A stretch of DNA of 10,028 nt from an uncultured Prevotellaceae bacterium (GCA_958404085.1 CATXZX010000027.1:1-10028); one strand, 5' to 3'. Positions 1 through 7,675 are shown, counted from the first letter of the stretch. A program made the numbers and translations. Notes: generated by a model not told the origin, from the sequence alone.

Positions 1-34
1 ACTCTTCATTGTAATATTCAATTTATTTTTTCTT

Positions 35-361
35 TCAGCTCAAAATGTAGTTAAGTATGACATCCGCCTGCCTGAACTCGGGCAAATCGGTTATGTCTGT
101 TCCCACATTGGCTATGTCCACGTCGAACAGACGGTGCCGCCGAAATCCGTTGGCAGCCCATATAACCACCCGTTCCCAGATGAATTTCAATTTAAGCAAA
201 GGCGATGTGTCGAGCGGAACCACAGTCGGGTCGGACGACAGTTTGTCGCGCACCAGCATCTTGGCCTTGATGCCATTGTTCTTGAGCGCTTCCATCAGGC
301 GGTGAGCCGCTATGGCCGCACCGCCCGTACGCTCGCTTGTATTGATCAGCAGTACTCTCAT
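35..361 (-). pseudogene. N-terminal fragment of a glycosyltransferase, probably decayed
   Basis: The 108 residues open like the N-terminal Rossmann domain of Bacteroidales family-4-type glycosyltransferases: MRVLLINTSERTGGAA at residues 1-16, then a helix ending in ALKNNG. Such enzymes are normally around 400 residues, so only about a quarter is present and the C-terminal donor-binding domain is missing. The reading stops soon after ADVI (residues 99-102). From memory, family members continue there with an HLHW-like segment and then an LSLKE-like stretch. Here LNYILS is followed by TGA, and the bases after the stop would give LSLKE if one T were restored. That suggests small deletions rather than a clean fusion. 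The ATG overlaps the stop of the LicD-like gene (ATGA), so it was probably co-translated with it and belonged to a surface-polysaccharide gene set. An alternative is a new gene starting at the ATG at 9-7 on the same strand. Confidence 0.6.
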
Positions 362-1185
362 ACGGTATCCTTCTTGTTATCCGTCAGCACGGGGACTATG
401 AACAACGAGTGGACAGCCCTTTTCTCCGGCGGCGGCAGTTGCATGTAGTTTCCGTAAATAGACTTCAGATAAGCGTCCGTATTGCCCGGCGCACGGAATG
501 TGACTCCCTCGAACTCCACGCTACCCAGCGGAAACAGCGAGTCGGTACGGTAAATGGTCCCGTACCAGTTGTAAGCTGGCAGACTGCATGTATACGTCCC
601 CTTACGGCACAGGGGCTGCAAAGCGGCCCATGCCAGACGAAGCACGCCCAACTTAACCGAGAAATAGGCATACTCGGCCACCGCCCTGAGCGACAAGTAA
701 CGGGGGGTGGCCAGCACCTTGCGGGCCACACACGTTCCGCGCGCCACCCGGCGCGTCAGCCCATGCAGCCTGTCGGGATAATTCACAAACGGAAAGATGT
801 CGATAAAAAGTCCCTTCTGGTACGGTCTGCCGTTGTCGTCGGTCGCCTCCACGAAATAGGAGTTCAGGTCGCGCACCTTATAGTCGCGGGCCGGCATGTC
901 CGGATCGGTCTCGGGTGTCTGAAGCACCAGGGAGGGAGGCAGTTCCTTCGGGGCTATCCGCACAAAGCGTTCCAAATCTTCACGGCGCATCGAGATGTCT
1001 ATATCGTCGTCCCAAGGGATAAAGCCCCCGTGACGCACCGCACCGAGCAACGTGCCGCCGTCCAGCCAATAGTCTATGGCGTGACGGTCGCATATTCCGG
1101 CTATGATTTTCAGCATCTCGAGTTGTTTCAACTGGGCCGGGCGCAACATTTCACGGCGGTATTGTTCTAAATAAGGATTCTTCAT
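358..1185 (-). CDS. LicD family phosphotransferase (LicD-like, 275 aa)
   Basis: LicD-family proteins belong to the nucleotidyltransferase fold and transfer phosphocholine or related phospho-groups onto cell-surface glycans. The signature is clear. Residues 42-50 read DGGTLLGAV, followed by RHGGFIPWDDDIDI at 51-64, whose Asp cluster is the expected metal-binding site. GLFIDIFPF lies at 125-133, and a C-terminal YGNYMQLPPPEKR motif at 244-256. The frame is open up to a possible start at 1287, but I chose the ATG at 1185. The protein then begins MKNPYLEQYR as I recall for relatives, and a promoter box sits at 1202-1209, inside the longer version. An ATG at 1200 lies too close to that box. The last codons overlap the next gene's ATG, implying translational coupling with the glycosyltransferase fragment. 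The substrate (choline, ethanolamine or other) cannot be told. Confidence 0.85.
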   Translation of the reverse strand: MKNPYLEQYRREMLRPAQLKQLEMLKIIAGICDRHAIDYWLDGGTLLGAVRHGGFIPWDDDIDISMRREDLERFVRIAPKELPPSLVLQTPETDPDMPARDYKVRDLNSYFVEATDDNGRPYQKGLFIDIFPFVNYPDRLHGLTRRVARGTCVARKVLATPRYLSLRAVAEYAYFSVKLGVLRLAWAALQPLCRKGTYTCSLPAYNWYGTIYRTDSLFPLGSVEFEGVTFRAPGNTDAYLKSIYGNYMQLPPPEKRAVHSLFIVPVLTDNKKDTV

Positions 1186-1201
1186 GCCTTTGTTCTGCAT
1201 G

Positions 1202-1229
1202 CAAAGGTACATTTTTTTCAGGAAACAAG
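1202..1229 (-). promoter_or_regulatory. Bacteroidetes-type promoter for the LicD-like gene
   Basis: On the minus strand TACCTTTG (1209-1202) matches the -7 box TAnnTTTG. CTTG (1229-1226) is a possible -33 element, but only 16 bases separate the two, shorter than the usual 19-21. The predicted transcript would start near 1195, giving a very short leader to the ATG at 1185. This box supports the short LicD start. Confidence 0.5.
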
Positions 1230-1253
1230 ACCACGCGGCACGGCGAATCGAAC

Positions 1254-1276
1254 AAAAAACGGAATTTCTTTTTCCG
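1254..1276 (-). terminator. Weak intrinsic terminator after the GH95-like gene
   Basis: Reading the minus strand, CGGAA (1276-1272) pairs with TTCCG (1264-1260) around a 7-base loop, and six T residues (1259-1254) follow at once. The 5-bp stem is short, but the U-tract is clean. It lies about 70 bases past the GH95-like stop and before the LicD promoter, where a terminator is expected. Confidence 0.5.
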
Positions 1277-1343
1277 GTCCGCCCCAACAGCCGTCACCGT
1301 TCGTCCACATCCTCGAAGGAATACCCTGCAGAACATTCAGAAG

Positions 1344-3758
1344 TTAAATAGCGGTACGCGCACCGTCGCCGAAGGGCATCCTCTCACCGGCCTTATGTTC
1401 CAACGGGGCAGGCAACACGGCCTTCTCGTACTTGTCGATTACGAAGAATACATCGCCGGCCCGAGTTTCCACGTCGATGGTGCCGGTCGCTCCGGCAACC
1501 ACGGTATAAGGCAGGTCCTTTCCCGAAAGGTTCTTTACGCTGAGGTTTTGAACAGCAATGCCCGTCTGCAGGCGACACCGTCCGCCCCGTTCGCTCTCTA
1601 TCTGGATAAAGACCGTCTTTCCGGCTTTGCGGGTAGCACTCACAAGGAAAGCTCCCTTAGCACGCAGATTGACGAAAGAGGCATCAGTCCAGGAAGTAGG
1701 CATTCCGAAGAATACGCGAATTTTGCTACCCCAATCCTGCATGTAAAACTCGTGCAGAGTAGAGACGGCCGCCATCGGAGTTTCGATGACCGGTCCCGTC
1801 TCGGCATACAAGGTATTGGGCTTAAGATACGCACCGAAGAACGTATTCATTTGCGCCAGGGCACCGTCGCCGTCTCCCTTGCTGAGCAGCATAGCCGCTT
1901 TGCCTGTGCGCGAATAACCCTGGTTGCCGTTCCAGCGATTCACACTCAACTCCATCTTGACGCGGTCTGCCGGATTTTCCCAATCGAGCATGTGGTAGGG
2001 ATAAATCATGAACAAATGCGAGTAATGGCGGTGCGAAGTACTGGTAAACTCGTACTTGTCGCTCACCTTGAAACCGGTCGTCTCGTTGTATGGATAGTCC
2101 ACCAGGTTGTCCAGGAAATCCTTCCATTTAGGCCGAAGCGGGTCGTTCAAATGGAGCGCCTCGTCCAGTTCAAGGAGCGTCTGCAAGCCCCAGCGCAGAT
2201 TGGCCAGGTCATAGTTGGCGTTAGATCCGATATTTCCGCTGATATACTCGGGCGAAGCCGTGGGAGGCAGTCCGTATTTTCCGTCTTTCTCGGTGCGTAG
2301 GTGAAAGAAGATGTTCACGGCCGACTTGAGGAGCGGGAATAATTTCTCCTTCATCTGTACCGAGTCGCCATAGGCCACGCAATGCTGCCAGTAGTAGAAG
2401 AGGGTCCACGTGAGGTTGCCCACTTCGTACTGATTGCTTTCCACTTTCGAAGGGTCGAGTGGCGCGTGGAAGTCGTAGGTAGCCGTACGCGGCAGCACCA
2501 TGGCGTCGGTCCATGACTCTTGTCCGGCTATATCCGTCACGTTGCGGCGCAGATTATCGCGGTTCTCGTACAACGCGTCCCAAAGGGGTTGTCCCAGAAA
2601 GCCCAAGTTGGCCTTGGCCTGCCAGGAGTAGGTAAGCTGGATATTCAGGTTCATCCAGATGGCAGTCCACGGCGTGTCCCACGTGGGCCACACGCCTTGC
2701 AGGTCCACCACTGGCTTGCCGGGACGGGCCGTCGAGGCGAACTTATAATACTGCGCCCAATAGAACGATTCGTATTTTGCATCGGGAAAAGTCACGAAAG
2801 CGGCCTTCCGGTAGAAGTTGTGCCACCACTGCCGATGCTGTTTCTCCAATGTCCGGGAAGTTTCGGCCATGCCTTCGTCGATGGTCGCCTTGGCCGCGGC
2901 TATGGCCCCGGCCTCGGTAGCTTCCTGGGCAATGGTGGCCAAGATGCGACGCGCCGAACCTTTCCTTACCTCTTTCCACGCCACCACGTACACCCGTCCT
3001 ATGTGTTTAAACGTACTGTCGGTGGCCAGCGGCTGAATGAGCAGATGGACGTCTCCGTCTACGGTCTTTACCGGATCGGGATTCGACTTGCCCGCACCGT
3101 TCAGATAACCCGACGGAGCCGGGTTCCACTGCACACGGGGACTGACGGCCTGCTGCGCCACGAAGTCCCAGGTATAATTCACTTCCGAACCGGTTGCCTC
3201 GGTCTCGAACACGATATAGTTTTTCTCGGCATGCACGTAAGTCTTGAACCCGATGCGACCCTTGTCGGTGGTAAAAGTTCCCGTAGTCGTAGCGTTGTAC
3301 AGGGAAAGCCGCATCTTCTCGTCGCTCACGTCGCCCACGGTCTTCAACGTAAAATAGCCGATAGGCAGACGGGCGGAGTTGAACAGGTTATAGGGCGAGC
3401 GTACTTCCGTCACGTCGCTGCGCCCGGCATTCAGGCGGTACACATTGTCTTGCAGCTTGTACAGGTTGGTACCAATCAAGCCGTTGCCCATGAGGGCCCC
3501 GGCATAGTAGCCCGTCCGAAGGCGGTTGTCAGCCGACTTGCCGACGGGGTCGGCCGACAATCGGGTCCAGTACATGTCGTGCTGCGCCAGAAAGTTCTCC
3601 CAATCCAGCCGGTCCAGGGTAACTTTCCGGGGATGGAAAGCGGGCAACCGGCCGGTCGAGGCATCGTTTGTATGGTTAATAATAGTAGCCGAAGCATATT
3701 GCCCCACGAACAGGGCGAGCAGGAATCCCCACAATTTCGCTTTCGTAGAAAAATTCAT
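1344..3758 (-). CDS. Secreted GH95-like glycoside hydrolase (alpha-L-fucosidase-like, 804 aa)
   Basis: The protein probably acts on host or dietary glycans after Sec export. Residues 1-24 form a signal peptide (basic start, hydrophobic LWGFLLALFVG, likely cleavage after ASA at 22-24). An N-terminal beta-rich region holds GNGLIGTNLY at 91-100, the counterpart of the GNGRLG motif of GH95/GH65-type enzymes. The (alpha/alpha)6 catalytic part follows: LQGVWP at 353-358, MNLN at 369-372, ASPEY at 501-505, SHRHYSHL at 575-582 and an IET motif at 658-660. In GH95 fucosidases two Asn, a Glu and an Asp form the active site. Here N370/N372 and E504 fit, but the Asp position appears to be E659 (inference by eye). 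A beta-sandwich tail ends the protein at about 690-775. GH95 covers fucosidases and galactosidases, so the substrate is open. No SusC/SusD partner lies in the window. It has its own promoter and terminator. Confidence 0.8.
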   Translation of the reverse strand: MNFSTKAKLWGFLLALFVGQYASATIINHTNDASTGRLPAFHPRKVTLDRLDWENFLAQHDMYWTRLSADPVGKSADNRLRTGYYAGALMGNGLIGTNLYKLQDNVYRLNAGRSDVTEVRSPYNLFNSARLPIGYFTLKTVGDVSDEKMRLSLYNATTTGTFTTDKGRIGFKTYVHAEKNYIVFETEATGSEVNYTWDFVAQQAVSPRVQWNPAPSGYLNGAGKSNPDPVKTVDGDVHLLIQPLATDSTFKHIGRVYVVAWKEVRKGSARRILATIAQEATEAGAIAAAKATIDEGMAETSRTLEKQHRQWWHNFYRKAAFVTFPDAKYESFYWAQYYKFASTARPGKPVVDLQGVWPTWDTPWTAIWMNLNIQLTYSWQAKANLGFLGQPLWDALYENRDNLRRNVTDIAGQESWTDAMVLPRTATYDFHAPLDPSKVESNQYEVGNLTWTLFYYWQHCVAYGDSVQMKEKLFPLLKSAVNIFFHLRTEKDGKYGLPPTASPEYISGNIGSNANYDLANLRWGLQTLLELDEALHLNDPLRPKWKDFLDNLVDYPYNETTGFKVSDKYEFTSTSHRHYSHLFMIYPYHMLDWENPADRVKMELSVNRWNGNQGYSRTGKAAMLLSKGDGDGALAQMNTFFGAYLKPNTLYAETGPVIETPMAAVSTLHEFYMQDWGSKIRVFFGMPTSWTDASFVNLRAKGAFLVSATRKAGKTVFIQIESERGGRCRLQTGIAVQNLSVKNLSGKDLPYTVVAGATGTIDVETRAGDVFFVIDKYEKAVLPAPLEHKAGERMPFGDGARTAI

Positions 3759-3783
3759 AAATAACTGGGTTAATAAAACATAC

Positions 3784-3809
3784 GTTCCACTTGGAAACAG
3801 AAAGTTCCA
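3784..3809. repeat. Two GTTCCA repeats in the GH95-like leader
   Basis: GTTCCA occurs at 3784-3789 and again at 3804-3809, 20 bases or two helical turns apart. The left copy is part of the palindrome TTCCACTTGGAA (3785-3796). Both sit just downstream of the -7 box, near the predicted transcript start. The layout could suit a dimeric regulator, but this is short and AT-biased sequence, so chance is possible. Confidence 0.3.
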
Positions 3810-3814
3810 TTCTG

Positions 3815-3822
3815 CAAAAATA
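3815..3822 (-). promoter_or_regulatory. -7 promoter box of the GH95-like gene
   Basis: TATTTTTG on the minus strand matches TAnnTTTG exactly. TGTG at 3847-3844, 21 bases upstream, is a possible -33 element. The leader to the ATG at 3758 would be about 50 bases. A small hairpin, TTCCG/CGGAA (3828-3832 with 3839-3843), lies just upstream. It may be the weak end of the preceding membrane-protein transcript. Confidence 0.55.
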
Positions 3823-3927
3823 ACGGTTTCCGTTTATTCGGAACACACAACGGACAATTATTTTGACAGCATGCAATACCCAATCCTGCCGCCATTCCGC
3901 CAACCCGATAGTCCGAAGTTCCCTGAT

Positions 3928-4296
3928 TTATACCTCAAAAACGATGAAGAGTACGATGTAAAGTGCCATCGTCCCTATCAGCATATCGGTCATGACGTGC
4001 CGTTCTACGGCATAACGCGGTTCGCCGGCCTCGCGCAACTCGTCGCCCCGGGCCTTGATGGCTTTGCCGCGAAACAGGTAGTACACCAACAGGACGACCG
4101 ATAGAAACCAGCCCAGCCAGATCTCGACAGCTACTAAATAAGGGTTAGCCTTCAACAGACAGAGCGCACGCCCCAACATCCATATATACAGGAAAGCATA
4201 GCCCACCACGGGTAAACTCGCCGGCACGCGGAGCGTTCCGTGTTTCCGTCCCGTCTCCAGGTGGCTACGATAATACAAATAATCGAACAGATTCAT
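3928..4296 (-). CDS. Small three-helix membrane protein, copy A (122 aa)
   Basis: I do not recognise a function. The protein starts MNLFDYLYYRSHLETG and has three likely membrane segments at about 28-48, 54-75 and 103-120. Between the second and third is a charged loop, RGDELREAGEPRYA, at 83-96, the best-conserved part against copy B. The frame extends three codons further to a TTG at 4305, but the ATG at 4296 gives the same N-terminus as copy B. It lies 89 bases after copy B on the same strand, with no convincing -7 box in the gap, so they may share a transcript. Its GC-rich composition matches the host-like DNA to the left rather than the AT-rich operon upstream. It could be a resident Bacteroidales small membrane protein, or an immunity-type protein for the neighbouring operon (inference only). 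Confidence 0.75.
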   Translation of the reverse strand: MNLFDYLYYRSHLETGRKHGTLRVPASLPVVGYAFLYIWMLGRALCLLKANPYLVAVEIWLGWFLSVVLLVYYLFRGKAIKARGDELREAGEPRYAVERHVMTDMLIGTMALYIVLFIVFEV

Positions 4297-4509
4297 AATA
4301 CGCAAATTCTAAAATCGTCAACTGAACAAATACTTCTGCTTGTCTTTGCTGTCCTCTCAATCAGACGAATCCATACCGGCATCCATCATCCGAATATCTC
4401 GAAGAGAATAATAATCAGCGCCATCGTCCCTATCAGCACATGGGTCATGACCCGCCGTTCGGCAGCGTAACGCGGTTCGCCGGCCTCGCGCAACTCGTCG
4501 CCCCGGGCC
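4013..4509. repeat. Direct repeat blocks from tandem gene duplication
   Basis: A 42-base block is identical at 4013-4054 and 4468-4509, and a 19-base block is identical at 3965-3983 and 4420-4438. Both pairs are offset by exactly 455 bases, so no net indel separates them. They encode the conserved loop and third helix of the two small membrane proteins, while the first two helices have diverged. Confidence 0.85.
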
Positions 4510-4754
4510 ACGATAGCCTTACCCCGGACCAGATAGTACACCAACAGGCACGCAGAAAAAATACAACCCGACAAAAACGCCATACCTATCACATGAGGTT
4601 GTGCCCCGAACAAGTAGAACACGCGCCCCAACATCCACGCATACAAAAATGCATAAATCACTACGGGCACACAGGCCGGCACGCGAATGGTTCCACGCCG
4701 CCCTCCTGTCTCCAGGTGGCTGCGATAATACAGATAATCAAACAGGTTCATCAT
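4386..4754 (-). CDS. Small three-helix membrane protein, copy B (122 aa)
   Basis: This is a paralog of the next downstream gene. It shares the start NLFDYLYYRSHLETG, the loop RGKAI.ARGDELREAGEPRYA (dot = variable) and the segment LIGTMAL in the last helix. The likely membrane segments are at about 29-50, 57-76 and 105-121. Two ATG codons stand side by side (4754 and 4751); the second gives the start matching copy A. The function is unknown. It begins 58 bases after the stop of the 256-residue protein on the same strand, with no clear TAnnTTTG box in between. Read-through from the AT-rich operon is therefore possible. The composition is nevertheless GC-rich like the left flank, so it probably predates the arrival of that operon. 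Confidence 0.75.
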   Translation of the reverse strand: MMNLFDYLYYRSHLETGGRRGTIRVPACVPVVIYAFLYAWMLGRVFYLFGAQPHVIGMAFLSGCIFSACLLVYYLVRGKAIVARGDELREAGEPRYAAERRVMTHVLIGTMALIIILFEIFG

Positions 4755-4772
4755 ACATATATTTTTATTGAC

Positions 4773-4787
4773 GGAATTAAAAATTCC
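4773..4787. repeat. Short perfect palindrome between operon and membrane proteins
   Basis: GGAATT (4773-4778) and AATTCC (4782-4787) are exact inverted copies around AAA. No T-run follows on the minus strand, so it is a poor terminator. It may be a minor hairpin or an operator before copy B, and it lies at the composition boundary. Confidence 0.3.
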
Positions 4788-4812
4788 TTATTTAACTCCG
4801 CCAATCATTTTA

Positions 4813-5583
4813 TTATTCACTTTCCATTTCCGACCAAATCGTATAAACTCCATAAGCAATTCCGATAGCCCAAGTATACGGACAATAAAAACTAAGTTCC
4901 ATCAAACAACCAGCCACACCTGCCTCCTTAATAAACTTATCAAATTTTCCTGTACATGCTGTATATCCAAGAGATACCCCAGAAATAACCGTCGATGATG
5001 CCCCTGAGGCCCGCTGCACAACATTCAATACCTCTTTTTGCTGTAAAGCCTTTATAGGCAAAAACATTTTCATCTTTACCTTAGGGGCATACTTATCCAA
5101 TTCACTAGCAACACCCTCTAAAGTATTTGCAAAAGTCCCCGCCAAAGTTGATAAAAAATCCATACCTTTTTCATTTTCTTCTCGTAAAGGATTACCCGCA
5201 GCAACCTCTTGATTAACTACATTCTTTTCTTTTTCAGAACGAGCTAACAAAGGTTCACCTGGAGCCAAGCTAAACATTTGCAACATCATTGCCCAAAAAC
5301 CTGAAGGTTTGTGGTCATTATAAATTGGATAATCATTCTCTACAAAATCTGTAACTTCCGATGTACATTCTACCAAAGGAAGACTACACGTAAGAGAACC
5401 CTCTTCAGTCTTGTAATAAACGCTCTTACTTAATGTACCTGATTCCACCATCGCCATATATTCTTCTTCTGTATAAGGATTTTCTTTTGTTCCTTTTCCA
5501 CCTTTATCTCCGGACACAGATTGTTCCCCCAAAACCGGTATTTCCTTCTCCAATTTAATCAATAATTCTTTAGTTAATCTCAT
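4813..5583 (-). CDS. Putative leader-bearing exported peptide/protein, 256 aa
   Basis: I do not recognise a named family. Residues 1-30 resemble a Bacteroidales peptide leader: amphipathic LTKELLIKLEKEIPVLGE, then SVSGDKGGKG with a double glycine at 28-29. There is no Sec signal peptide. Next comes ENPYTEEEYMAMVESGT (34-50), which recalls a segment of other Bacteroides leader-type proteins (memory only). A charged middle (115-140) follows. The C-terminal third (190-250) is rich in Gly, Ala, Ser and aromatics, with hydrophobic runs and cysteines at 210, 226 and 234; two more lie at 66 and 73. That profile recalls class II bacteriocins or other pore-forming peptides. Its ATG overlaps the GT2 stop (ATGA), so it is made with the two glycosyltransferases and is their likeliest target (inference). 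The Bacteroidetes O-glycosylation start D-S/T is absent. No transporter or protease is visible. It could instead be an unrelated accessory protein. Confidence 0.7.
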   Translation of the reverse strand: MRLTKELLIKLEKEIPVLGEQSVSGDKGGKGTKENPYTEEEYMAMVESGTLSKSVYYKTEEGSLTCSLPLVECTSEVTDFVENDYPIYNDHKPSGFWAMMLQMFSLAPGEPLLARSEKEKNVVNQEVAAGNPLREENEKGMDFLSTLAGTFANTLEGVASELDKYAPKVKMKMFLPIKALQQKEVLNVVQRASGASSTVISGVSLGYTACTGKFDKFIKEAGVAGCLMELSFYCPYTWAIGIAYGVYTIWSEMESE

Positions 5584-6425
5584 AATTGTTTTCGTTTAAA
5601 TGTTAGAAATAAATTATATAAAACAGTGTATAACTCTTTCGGATTCATTACACCTTCAGAACATAAATCTTTCGCAGAATAAAAGAAAGATGTTAAGTGA
5701 GAATTTCCAATACATGAAACCAAATATTCAGAAATTTCATTCTTAATCACATCTGTAGATTGCGCCTGCTTATCAGCATGTTTCCGAGATACTTGTTCTT
5801 CAGAAATTCGATAATAATATAACGGATATGGCATTATAATCATTTTTGCGCCCGCAGCCAAAGCGTCAAACCATAATTTATAATCCTCCGCATACGGATA
5901 ATCTTTATACTGCAAACAATATTTCATCCATGATGTTCTCCTAATAAAAGCAGTAGGATGACATATAAAATTCGACCGTAACAATTCTATCAAAAAAGAC
6001 TCACTATCTAATGTTTGAGGAATCTTAGTTTGATACCTATTATCATGAACATTATTCCCATCAAAAGTCTTGGCAAAACAGGTACAAATATCTATAGAAG
6101 TTTCATACTCCATCATTCTTTTTTGAGCTTCCAAACGACAAGGGTGCATTCTATCATCAGAATCCATTCTTGCTATATACGTTCCTTTTGCTAATGACAT
6201 GCCTAAATTCAACGATTTAATATAATTATGTGTACTTCTACACAATTGTATGCGTTTGTCTTGGCATTTCCTCTCAACTATTTGGCAAGTATCATCCGTT
6301 GAGCCATCATCTACTATTATAAATTCAAAATTTGTATATGTCTGATCCAAGACACTTTCTATTGCGTCCTCTACATAAAAAGAAGCATTATATACAACCA
6401 TCACAACCGATATCAAATCATTCAT
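5580..6425 (-). CDS. Family 2 glycosyltransferase (281 aa)
   Basis: This is an inverting GT-A-fold enzyme that uses a nucleotide sugar, probably cytosolic because no membrane helix is apparent. The start ISVVMVVYNASFYVEDAIES (5-24) and VDDGS (38-42) form the nucleotide-binding part. MDSDD at 87-91 holds the metal-binding DxD motif. The AEDYKLW motif at 179-185 carries the expected catalytic acidic pair of GT2 enzymes (E180/D181). The length is typical for the single catalytic domain. It overlaps the preceding GT4 gene and the following 256-residue gene by ATGA at both ends, so the three are translationally coupled. GT2 enzymes make polysaccharides in most settings, but some (SunS type) glycosylate bacteriocin peptides. 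With a LanC-like protein and a leader-like protein here, modification of a peptide or protein is my preferred but unproven reading. The sugar and acceptor cannot be told. Confidence 0.9.
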   Translation of the reverse strand: MNDLISVVMVVYNASFYVEDAIESVLDQTYTNFEFIIVDDGSTDDTCQIVERKCQDKRIQLCRSTHNYIKSLNLGMSLAKGTYIARMDSDDRMHPCRLEAQKRMMEYETSIDICTCFAKTFDGNNVHDNRYQTKIPQTLDSESFLIELLRSNFICHPTAFIRRTSWMKYCLQYKDYPYAEDYKLWFDALAAGAKMIIMPYPLYYYRISEEQVSRKHADKQAQSTDVIKNEISEYLVSCIGNSHLTSFFYSAKDLCSEGVMNPKELYTVLYNLFLTFKRKQL

Positions 6426-7675
6426 CTTTCAAATAAGCTATAATAGATATTTAAAGTTTTCTGAACCATCAAACAGGAATCATAATTCTGTTTAAATCTT
6501 TTATTTGCATTTTTACCCAAAGTATAACGCAAAGATGGATTATTTATAAGCACACATATATTATGTGCCAAATTATCCACATCAACTCGAAGCCCATCCG
6601 ACAAAGTATACACGACTCTTGTCATCAAACAATTATTTCCATTTACAAATAATTCATTCAGACCATCTACATTTGTAACTATTATGGGCCTTTGATACTT
6701 CATCATCTCTAAAGCCACATAACTACATTGTTCTTGAAGAGATGTAATTATACCTATATCACAGGATTTATAATATGGAATTATCTCTTTTTTGGACAAC
6801 AAGCCCGTAAAATATATGTTTAGCTCTTTATACTGAAAGAATATTTTCTCTTTTACTTTTCCGGAAATCTTTCCTACTGCTATCAATTTCACACAAGAAC
6901 CTTGTTGCTGTACTTTTCTTAAAGATTGAAGTAAAAAAGTAAATCCCTTACTTTCTGAAAAATCCCCGACATATAGCAAAGTAAAGACTCTATTTGATTG
7001 CCTTTTTTCCGAATTTGAACACATATTACCAGCAGGCAATCCATTATATACTACTGACACTTTATTTTTCAACTTCACAATACGTGTCAAGAAATTCTTA
7101 CAGCTTTTCGTAACACATATAACACTATCACTTTCCATGTACGAATTCAATTCTTCCTTAGAAAGGACAAAATTTGAAGGCACAAGAGGAAATATAGGGT
7201 TACCATAATAATACCCCCGATACAATTCATTAAAATAGGCTCTATCTGAATTATACAGACTTTTCCATGGTATACAATGCATATGAGTAACTATCTTACA
7301 TTTATACTTTGCCCTTAGCATAACAGCAAGAGTTATCAAATTTAGCGTATGAATATGAATAATATTTTTTTCATCTGAATCAAACAAAGGTTCTATTTTT
7401 TCGACGACAGTCTTAAAATACTCTTTCATCCAATATTCCTCTTTTACAAAATTTTCCATATTACACGGAAGAGGTATTGTATAGATAGACATGTTTGGAT
7501 TTATCTGGCTAATTTGTAAGAAATGAATATCTCCACTTGCAATAAACCTGATAAACTTAACGCGAATAAAGTTATACTTACGAAATTCCTTTATAAGAAC
7601 TTCCAAATAACGGTCAACACCTGACACATTATCTATTTTTGTCATTACCATCAAATATATATTCAAGATATCCAT
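6422..7675 (-). CDS. Family 4 glycosyltransferase (417 aa)
   Basis: This is a retaining GT-B-fold enzyme. The N-terminal half has SGVDRY (18-23) in the acceptor-side loop, HIHT (107-110) and THMHCIPWKSLYN (130-142). The donor-binding half starts near 230 with YVGDFSESKGF (235-245) and has the EX7E signature, E315 to E323, in EQCSYVALEMM, as expected for GT4. The THMHCIPWKSLYN segment recalls a Bacteroidetes glycosyltransferase family tied to peptide natural-product clusters (TIGR04157, from memory; unchecked). The gene begins 9 bases after the LanC-like stop and overlaps the GT2 gene by ATGA, so it is the second gene of the operon. The two transferases may add successive sugars, one starting and one extending. 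Ordinary surface-polysaccharide synthesis is the alternative, but no polymerase, flippase or sugar-nucleotide gene is nearby. Confidence 0.88.
   Translation of the reverse strand: MDILNIYLMVMTKIDNVSGVDRYLEVLIKEFRKYNFIRVKFIRFIASGDIHFLQISQINPNMSIYTIPLPCNMENFVKEEYWMKEYFKTVVEKIEPLFDSDEKNIIHIHTLNLITLAVMLRAKYKCKIVTHMHCIPWKSLYNSDRAYFNELYRGYYYGNPIFPLVPSNFVLSKEELNSYMESDSVICVTKSCKNFLTRIVKLKNKVSVVYNGLPAGNMCSNSEKRQSNRVFTLLYVGDFSESKGFTFLLQSLRKVQQQGSCVKLIAVGKISGKVKEKIFFQYKELNIYFTGLLSKKEIIPYYKSCDIGIITSLQEQCSYVALEMMKYQRPIIVTNVDGLNELFVNGNNCLMTRVVYTLSDGLRVDVDNLAHNICVLINNPSLRYTLGKNANKRFKQNYDSCLMVQKTLNIYYSLFER

Noticed and set aside
1186..1287. 34-residue N-terminal extension of the LicD-like protein
   Set aside because: The extension covers a terminator and a promoter box, is rich in Arg and Cys with no family resemblance, and the ATG at 1185 gives the expected start.
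2520..3764. Long plus-strand open frame of 414 codons
   Set aside because: It is the antisense shadow of the GC-rich GH95-like gene and shows no recognisable domain.
4297..4305. TTG start three codons upstream for membrane protein copy A
   Set aside because: The ATG at 4296 aligns with the start of copy B.
5580..7675. The two glycosyltransferases as part of a capsule locus with the LicD-like gene
   Set aside because: They differ strongly in composition from the LicD region, lie more than 4 kb away, and have no polymerase, flippase or sugar-nucleotide genes nearby.
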